Assembly (NCBI GenBank): GCA_002633005.1
Contig: NMRA01000062.1
Location: 917,981-981,980, forward strand
Direction: 5' to 3'
Source: Phoronis australis
Taxonomy: Eukaryota > Phoronida > Phoronidae
Length of the DNA stretch: 64,000 nucleotides
Shown here one piece after another: positions 59,701 to 64,000 of this stretch (its first letter is position 1; every line of letters begins with the position of its first letter). The translations under genes were made by a program, and so were the position numbers. The notes below the pieces were generated by a model. The model was given only the letters and a program-made list of their open reading frames with translations. It was not told where the DNA came from and did not search any database.

Positions 59701-62700
59701 TTTTCGGGGCCTTTTGGTATATATATCTTGCATTGTGAATAAAATTTATTGAACATGAACATTTTCCATCTGTAGGAGTAAGTTGTGGAATCCCGGACGT
59801 CAACCACAATTCAAATGTTTCCTCCATCACATACCTATACGGGGACACTGCCATCTACACGTGTGACCCAGGATATGAACGAAGTGGAGGCAACCTCGTG
59901 CGAACTTGCGGGGCAGACAAAGCTTGGACTGGTGCAGCTGCACAGTGCTCGAGTATGAAAGTTTTTGTCAATCATTCTAGCTAAGTTTCGTTTTCTGTTG
60001 GCTAGCAAAAGTGAACCTAATTGGCGTCGTGTGACCTTATTGCGAAAGTCGTGAAAAGGCGTTGAAAGCTTTAATAACGTTCAGTTGATGACTTTCTGAT
60101 AACTACTTTGTTTCAAAATTCTGTAGTTTCCAATGAAAACATGATATCACTGAACTTCGAAAATTGATGCGCCGACAACTTTTATTTTCGCAGTGGAAAA
60201 CAACACTCTAGCGGAGGAGATGTTGCAATCTCACAGTTCACCAAATCAAATTAATTATTTTGACAAGGATTCTGCCACAAAACTAAAAACCAAAGTCCAA
60301 TTAAATTTCACATAATTAATTCGTAAATGCATGTATCTTCTTGAAACCAAATAATACTAGGAACAATTTAAGGAGCTCCGTAGAGAATCAGGTCATTTGA
60401 CATGGTGAGAAAAGGCTTGGGTCACTTTATTTCATTATGTATGATGAAAGACCTCATATGATGCAGCTTCTGACAAAACTATAAAAGTGTATTAGATGCA
60501 TAACGCCAGAGAAGTGAAATACTGTGGTTTTAATCACCAGTACAAAATTGTCATATGTTGACATCAAGATCGGGTTCTGATGAGGAAACTTGGATTATCG
60601 CCTCTGTGTACATAATAAAACATAAGTGTTGTCTAGTATTTATTCTAAGGTACAACGTTTAGTTGGATGTATCGACTCTTTCAGACATAGACGACTGTGC
60701 GTCGACTGCACCACTCTGTATCAACGGCGGTGAATGCAAAGACCTTGTGCTTGGTTACAAATGCCAGTGTCAACGAGGATTCACGGGAACTAATTGTGAA
60801 CTATGTATGTAGATGACTACTAAGGGAAATTAACGCCGACTTATTAGTTAAATCTTAGAAACAACACAGTTTCGCGAAGATCTTTCCCAATTGTTAAAAT
60901 TCACAATTCCTTACTCTGTACCAAATGGGTAAGCTTGGGTGAAGCTTGTAGCACGTCAAAGTACATCATCACCTAATTTTTATAGTTCTGCTTATCTGTA
61001 ACGCTGTATTTTTTCTTTCTTATTCTGTGGTGGCTCCGTGGTCAGCGGACCTCTCGGGTCCTTCACGGAGTCTCCATAAGCGTAAATCTGTATCAACTGT
61101 ATTTTTTGGTTTTTGACTTAAATTGAATAAAGTGTATTACTACTACTACTACTACTAATGGCTTAATGTGGGGAAAGGAAGTGCCTCTCGAACAACCAAA
61201 TTATTTCTGCATCGGATGTGCTTACAAGCAGCTCTGTCTCTTTCCAGTTGTGGGACCTCTTGCAAACCTGTATCCCGTGAACACTTTGTCAGAAGTCGTC
61301 CTTACCAAAAATAAATGGTTGAAACTTCCTAACTTGAAATTCGTTGGTGGTTTCAATATGTTTAACACTATCCACCAAAAAATCTGGGTAAGTAATGTGT
61401 CATGAAACGTCATAATAAAGTAAATTCTGTATAAATTTGAGTGCACATTAGCTTGCTTTAAAAGATGACGAATTAAATTAACGTGTAATTGATTTATCAT
61501 AACTTGCAACTACACTTGACTTAACGCGTTATATATTTTGACTTTTATTCTGCATTTTTTTCAGTTAAATCACAACGGTGTAATTGGTCTGGGCAACAAG
61601 GTCGGTGGCACTAAACCTTGGAAACTCCTCCAGATCAGGAAAATATACCTGGCTCCCTTTTGGAGAAAACAGAGAATCGATTCCTTGGCGTCGATGTCTT
61701 ATCTGGAAATAGTCCGAAATTCCGAAAACTCTGCCTACGAGAAGGAAATTCTGGAAACTTGTACTGCTGACGTTAAGAACAATTTTCAGACGAAAAACTT
61801 CGAAGCTCAGTGGGTGTTATTGGTTACCTGGAAATATATGAAAGAACGTCCTTGTGGTATTCTATGCCAGGTACTTTTGCCAATCAGATTCTGCTGAATG
61901 TTACATTTAAAACACCAACTTCCAGTGCTTCCCTCAACACTGAATTCCTTTGCGCCACATGCTCTAGGGCCTCTCGACAACATTTCACTCAGTAGTTTTA
62001 AAGTCGCAAATACTCAGAATGATTAATTTCTGACCTTTTGTATAAAAATTATCAACAACGCTTGCTCGAGCAACTAAACTCAAAACGTTCCCTGAGTTAT
62101 TCTCAGTTTCACCCATAAGTTCTCGGGAACACGGGATCATCCGTAATTATCGACTAAATTGGGGAAAACTAATCGAACATTCCAAGATTTTTTTTAAATT
62201 GCAATCGCTTTACTTGCATTTAAGTCCTTTTACAGAGTCCATGTCCTGCAGTTTTTGTTCCAAAAGTCATCAGACGCCGATGCTGATTTTACCACCTTTA
62301 CTGGCAAATTACAAATTCGTTTACTAGGCTTTAGAGGTCGCTAGGTTTCAAAATGCGTGTGTGCTCGCTATGACATGGGCGGCGCCGCACTTAAAAAAGT
62401 GGGCGGGCTATAGCCTCCCAGCCCCCTTGTTGTGCACAACCCATAGATCATTGATGGCGCAGCACTGAAAAAAGTGGTAGCTATTGTTCCCCAGCCCCCT
62501 ATGGTGCGCCGCCCATGTATTAACCTCCTTACCATTGTTTTGGACTGCCATTGGAGCTGCTGGGGCAGGTTATTTTATGAAAATGCCAGTTTCGGGAAGA
62601 GTTTATCTGTTACACGTTTCAGGAAGCTATTTAAATGTACTCGTGTTGCACTTAAAGCTGTATATGACCCCGATTAACTGTTAATCTTTAATTTTTAATC

Positions 62701-63622
62701 GAAACGCTTCGGGTTTAAAACATAGCCACGCAACGTTGGCCTTGAATAATTATCCAATTAATCGAATACAAGTTAAAAATAATGAGTACATGTGCCATTT
62801 TCTATTGGGAATTTTAGCATTAATGGGCTCCCCAATAAACTCGGGAACATTTTCTTGAGTTATTCATAATTTCTGTAATAATGTTTGTAACTCAAATAAA
62901 ATCCTATCAAGTTAACGAATATCTCAAGCCGAGTGTTATGAGAATAAAAGGTCTTATTCTATATTTGCCTTCAAAATGTAGTTTTACTTGAAAGTGGCAA
63001 CAAACAAGTCCTGTGTCGGTCAACCTCATAAAACATTGTTAGGCGTTTCAATTTAAAACCTGGCAAGTTCATTTATATGCATGCGAGATGTTGCTATCCT
63101 TTTTGTTGTTAGACTAATTTACCATTCATGCCTGTAAATATGTCGGTCCAAACGGGACCATGTATACAGCTCGTTTAAGATTTCAATCACTATTTACCTA
63201 TTTTTCTATGACTAGCTCGAGCTGGTAAATTGCTTCATATCTAAAGTAATCGCACAAAGTAAGAACTGTATTTGTAAACAGATAAAATTGATTGACCGTC
63301 AGTTATGTTGTCGGTGAATGGTTGACGTTTTGTATTATTCATGTTTTTGTTTCACTTTCTCGGTGTTTCGCGATTAAATTGATCTTTATTTTTTTCTCAC
63401 AGCGGTACACCTACCAAGCAGTCTTAGTGACGGATGGACAAAGGTCTTTCGTGGTGTTCAACTACGATGAAATCATCCGACGGGACGGACGAGGAAAAGT
63501 TTACGCGGGGTATAGGGACTATAAATCTGGCGAAACCTTGAAGGCACCTCCGTATTCCGGGACTCATTTTATGTATGGCATCAGTAGTAAGGCAGGCAAC
63601 TTGAAAACTAGCTCGGGTAAAA
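37524..63622 (+). CDS. gene 2: giant sushi / mucin / EGF / NIDO protein (3' partial)
   Basis: Eleven exons in one frame: 37524-37590, 39569-39751, 40856-41047, 42605-50899, 53577-59051, 59409-59585, 59776-59952, 60685-60804, 61248-61387, 61565-61870 and 63403-63622. The sum is 15,352 nt (over 5,100 residues), still open at a donor (GTAAGT) near the window end. Order: signal peptide, sushi x2, Ser/Thr-rich mucin-like region of about 4,590 residues, sushi x2, EGF, NIDO. Introns are phase 1 up to the NIDO exons, which use phase 0 internally. NIDO next to mucin and EGF is the pattern of MUC4-like and NIDO-AMOP-VWD mucin-like proteins, including some known from corals; AMOP and VWD domains would be expected past the window edge. 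Probably a secreted or membrane-tethered mucus or glycocalyx component; no transmembrane segment is visible in the part seen. Confidence 0.85.
37954..38203. mobile_element. MITE-like element, GGGGTCCGTTCCAA ends
   Basis: A perfect 14-bp terminal inverted repeat: GGGGTCCGTTCCAA at 37954-37967 and TTGGAACGGACCCC at 38190-38203. The interior has repeated CTTAAGT/ACTTAAG-type and GTCTCAAGA motifs and no open frame. 250 bp, non-autonomous. Confidence 0.75.
38551..38929. repeat. array of short palindromes centred on CANNTG
   Basis: Nine perfect hairpins share CC-CANNT-GG but differ in outer stems: TGCC (38551), AGCC (38665), GTACC (38685), TGCC (38713), GTACC (38730), ACC (38772), AATACC (38795), GTACC (38814) and AAGGAACC (38909). 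The opposite arm changes in step each time. Each centre is an E-box (CANNTG). Function unknown; could be regulatory or a decayed palindromic satellite. Confidence 0.7.
39569..39751 (+). CDS. gene 2 exon 2: sushi (CCP) domain 1
   Basis: Acceptor TTTTCTTTCAG, phase 1. Reads [13 protein letters not shown], then [22 protein letters not shown] and YWTGSAIVC. The four Cys, Gly-Tyr and the Trp before the last Cys are all in place. Symmetric 183-nt exon with no Met, so it escapes ORF scans. Confidence 0.9.
40856..41047 (+). CDS. gene 2 exon 3: sushi (CCP) domain 2
   Basis: Acceptor TGTTTCAAG|GAGTG. Reads [36 protein letters not shown] and TWSGTALAC, with a short GSGFSS tail leading to the mucin exon. 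192 nt, phase 1-1. Close in sequence to the fourth sushi exon (59776-59952). Confidence 0.9.
41617..41722. repeat. CA/CACG microsatellite
   Basis: About 105 bp: CA dinucleotides at both ends with a GCAC tetranucleotide run in the middle. Lies in intron 3 of gene 2. The His/Thr-rich frames here are artefacts. Confidence 0.95.
42100..42134. repeat. perfect short inverted repeat
   Basis: CATAACCATTCTTT (42100-42113) and AAAGAATGGTTATG (42121-42134) form a 14-bp stem with a TGACATG loop. Confidence 0.8.
42605..50899 (+). CDS. gene 2 exon 4: giant mucin-like exon (8,295 nt)
   Basis: Acceptor TCTATTCATTACAG, donor AACAG|GTACAG, phase 1-1, 2,765 codons without a break. Dominated by Ser, Thr, Ala, Gln and Val with almost no Cys (one in SSCRVS) and few aromatics. 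The basic unit is about 43 residues, of the form [14 protein letters not shown], then SVxASxTQ, then SQPxSS. Three copies of a 684-residue block occupy most of the middle. Expected to be heavily O-glycosylated and extended (inference from composition). It is Ser- rather than Pro-rich, unlike classical vertebrate PTS domains. Confidence 0.9.
43561..49800 (+). repeat. 2,052-nt higher-order repeat inside mucin exon
   Basis: The anchor EHLSTSI (CACTTGTCAACAAGTATC) recurs at 43561, 45613, 47665 and 49654, spacings 2052, 2052 and 1989 nt. The third full unit lacks 63 nt (21 residues, the [12 protein letters not shown] segment). The fourth ends at about 49800, where the sequence jumps ahead by 777 nt relative to unit 2. 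All changes keep the frame, and the units are very similar at the DNA level. Confidence 0.9.
50900..53576. other. gene 2 intron 4, between the giant exons
   Basis: 2.7 kb without recognisable exons. Holds an imperfect foldback (51450-51781). The last 45 bases resemble the sequence just upstream of exon 4, suggesting the duplication that made the second mucin exon included flanking intron. Confidence 0.6.
51450..51781. mobile_element. imperfect foldback element
   Basis: Left 51450-51506 and right 51723-51781 are inverted relatives: TTTGTACTCGAAAGCGAACT against GGAGTTCGATTCCGAGTACA. Arms of about 55 bp, interior about 215 bp with further CTCGA-type motifs. No coding capacity. Confidence 0.5.
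53577..59051 (+). CDS. gene 2 exon 5: second giant mucin-like exon (5,475 nt)
   Basis: Acceptor TTTTTGCATTACAG, donor CCACCTG|GTAATA, phase 1-1, 1,825 codons. Same [15 protein letters not shown]-type unit of about 43-44 residues as exon 4, but its units are more diverged and there is no 684-residue higher-order repeat. No Cys seen within the exon. It ends in [18 protein letters not shown], leading to sushi 3. Confidence 0.9.
59409..59585 (+). CDS. gene 2 exon 6: sushi (CCP) domain 3
   Basis: Acceptor TTGTTTTCAG. Reads [38 protein letters not shown] and NWTGTALEC. Four Cys and Trp conserved; potential N-glycosylation site NST. 177 nt, phase 1-1. Confidence 0.9.
59776..59952 (+). CDS. gene 2 exon 7: sushi (CCP) domain 4
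   Basis: Acceptor TCCATCTGTAG|GAGTA. Reads [36 protein letters not shown] and AWTGAAAQC. 177 nt, phase 1-1, donor TCGA|GTATGA. No Met in frame. Most similar to sushi 2. Confidence 0.9.
60685..60804 (+). CDS. gene 2 exon 8: calcium-binding-type EGF domain
   Basis: Acceptor GACTCTTTCAG. Reads [29 protein letters not shown] and [10 protein letters not shown]. Six Cys, with an N/D-I-D-D-C start and a G-Y/F-x-C core typical of Ca-EGF. 120 nt, phase 1-1, donor CTAT|GTATGT. Confidence 0.9.
61018..61158 (+). mobile_element. LINE-like 3' tail with (TAC)n
   Basis: A hairpin (CTCCGTG...CACGGAG enclosing GGACC...GGGTCC) is followed by an AT-rich segment, AATAAAG and a TACTACTAC run. A stem-loop plus microsatellite tail is typical of the 3' ends of some non-LTR retrotransposons. 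No reverse transcriptase is present. Sits in intron 8. Confidence 0.4.
61248..61387 (+). CDS. gene 2 exon 9: NIDO domain, N-terminal lead
   Basis: Acceptor CTCTTTCCAG, phase 1 in, phase 0 out (ATCTGG|GTAAGT). Reads [20 protein letters not shown] and on to [16 protein letters not shown]. The last part matches the G-hydrophobic-x-F-x-x-x...hydrophobic strand that precedes N-x-N-G in NIDO domains. Role assigned from its position and the following exons. Confidence 0.7.
61565..61870 (+). CDS. gene 2 exon 10: NIDO domain core
   Basis: Acceptor CATTTTTTTCAG, phase 0. Starts [11 protein letters not shown] (the N-x-N-G-hydrophobic-hydrophobic strand), then [14 protein letters not shown] (A-P-F-W signature), MSYLEIV and [12 protein letters not shown] (V-T-W signature). 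The acidic residue usual after A-P-F-W is replaced by basic RKQ here. Donor TGCCAG|GTACTT, phase 0. Confidence 0.85.
61871..63402. other. gene 2 intron 10
   Basis: 1.5 kb. Contains the repeat element at 62373-62518; the rest is AT-rich with no recognisable feature. Confidence 0.6.
62373..62518. mobile_element. small repeat element with ACATGGGCGGCGC ends
   Basis: The ends form an inverted repeat: ACATGGGCGGCGCCGCAC (62373-62390) and GTGCGCCGCCCATGT (62504-62518). The interior is two diverged direct copies of about 70 nt, each with a GCACT-AAAAAAGTG-type and CCCAGCCCCCT segment. Confidence 0.55.
63403..63622 (+). CDS. gene 2 exon 11: NIDO domain, C-terminal part
   Basis: Acceptor TTTTTTCTCACAG, phase 0. 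Reads [20 protein letters not shown] and YDEIIRR, the F-Q-A-V-L-x-T-D-G-x-x-S-F-x-x-F-x-Y closing strands of NIDO, then [12 protein letters not shown] and a segment ending in [15 protein letters not shown]. Donor GGTAAAA|GTAAGT, phase 1; an earlier GT at 63617 would also keep the phase. The gene continues beyond the window. Confidence 0.85.
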
Positions 63623-64000
63623 GTAAGTATTTGTCGTACAACTGTAGCTGTGGCCACCGCGTTGCGAACAGCTTTTACATCAACTGACGCACAGCTACAT
63701 GTTTGTCTGTCATAGTCTATGACTGACGATTCTCAACTTTTAACAGTCGTCTGCGTCGCGCGGAAAAATAAGCACCACTTGCGCTTCCACGCCATGAGAA
63801 AATACTGAAGACTATTTCTGGGACTTCTCTTTCCAAATACATGTAAACGAAAAATGTTATAACCACAAAGTGACTTTTGTTGTAAAATATGCTGTTGATT
63901 CAGTCACAATTCACTGTCAGCAAAATCAGATTGCCCAAGTTACATTTTTGATTGTATACAATTAGTTTTAAAACACCCTCTTCTAACGGGGCAAAGGGCA
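63623..64000. other. start of gene 2 intron 11
   Basis: Begins GTAAGTAT after the last NIDO exon. No further exon is seen before the window ends. Confidence 0.6.

Overview
The window is eukaryotic, from an invertebrate animal genome. It has spliced genes with GT/AG introns of 0.1-3.4 kb, AT-rich non-coding DNA, many small foldback or MITE-like repeats, microsatellites and a tRNA-derived SINE fragment. The domains seen (IgGFc-binding N-terminal, VWA, ShKT, sushi, Ca-EGF, NIDO, giant Ser/Thr-rich exons) and the hammerhead-like motifs typical of Penelope-like retroelements suggest a marine invertebrate. A cnidarian, probably an anthozoan, is my preferred reading because ShKT tails and NIDO mucin-like proteins are common there. 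Other marine invertebrates are not excluded. No prokaryotic features are present.

Two genes can be assembled, both on the + strand and both encoding secreted, modular extracellular proteins. Gene 1 (2686 to about 25601, 22 coding exons, about 2,160 residues) reads: signal peptide, IgGFc-binding-protein N-terminal domain, two calcium-loop-like motifs, eight tandem units of a two-part 4-Cys + 4-Cys module (16 half modules, five of them carried on near-identical 519-nt exons), a VWA domain with intact metal-site residues, a Thr/Pro linker and two ShKT domains. Gene 2 (37524 to beyond 63622, 11 exons seen, more than 5,100 residues, 3' end outside the window) reads: signal peptide, two sushi domains, two giant Ser/Thr-rich mucin-like exons (8,295 and 5,475 nt), two more sushi domains, a calcium-binding-type EGF and a NIDO domain. 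Most internal introns are phase 1, the pattern expected of exon shuffling and frame-neutral exon duplication.

Layout: 1-2685 upstream DNA with a weak promoter-like patch; 2686-25601 gene 1, whose introns hold at least five repeat elements; 25602-37481 intergenic DNA rich in foldbacks, satellites and microsatellites, with no convincing gene; 37482-63622 gene 2; then the start of its next intron.

Functionally the pair looks like a mucus or glycocalyx locus. In vertebrates FCGBP, which carries IgGFc-binding-type sequence, is a main partner of gel-forming mucin, and here an IgGFc-binding-domain protein lies about 12 kb upstream of a giant mucin-like gene. The most distinctive observations are the recent amplification of the 4-Cys double module in gene 1, a 2,052-nt (684-residue) higher-order repeat inside one mucin exon, hammerhead-ribozyme-like cores in several foldback repeats, and an array of short palindromes with varying stems centred on CANNTG in intron 1 of gene 2.
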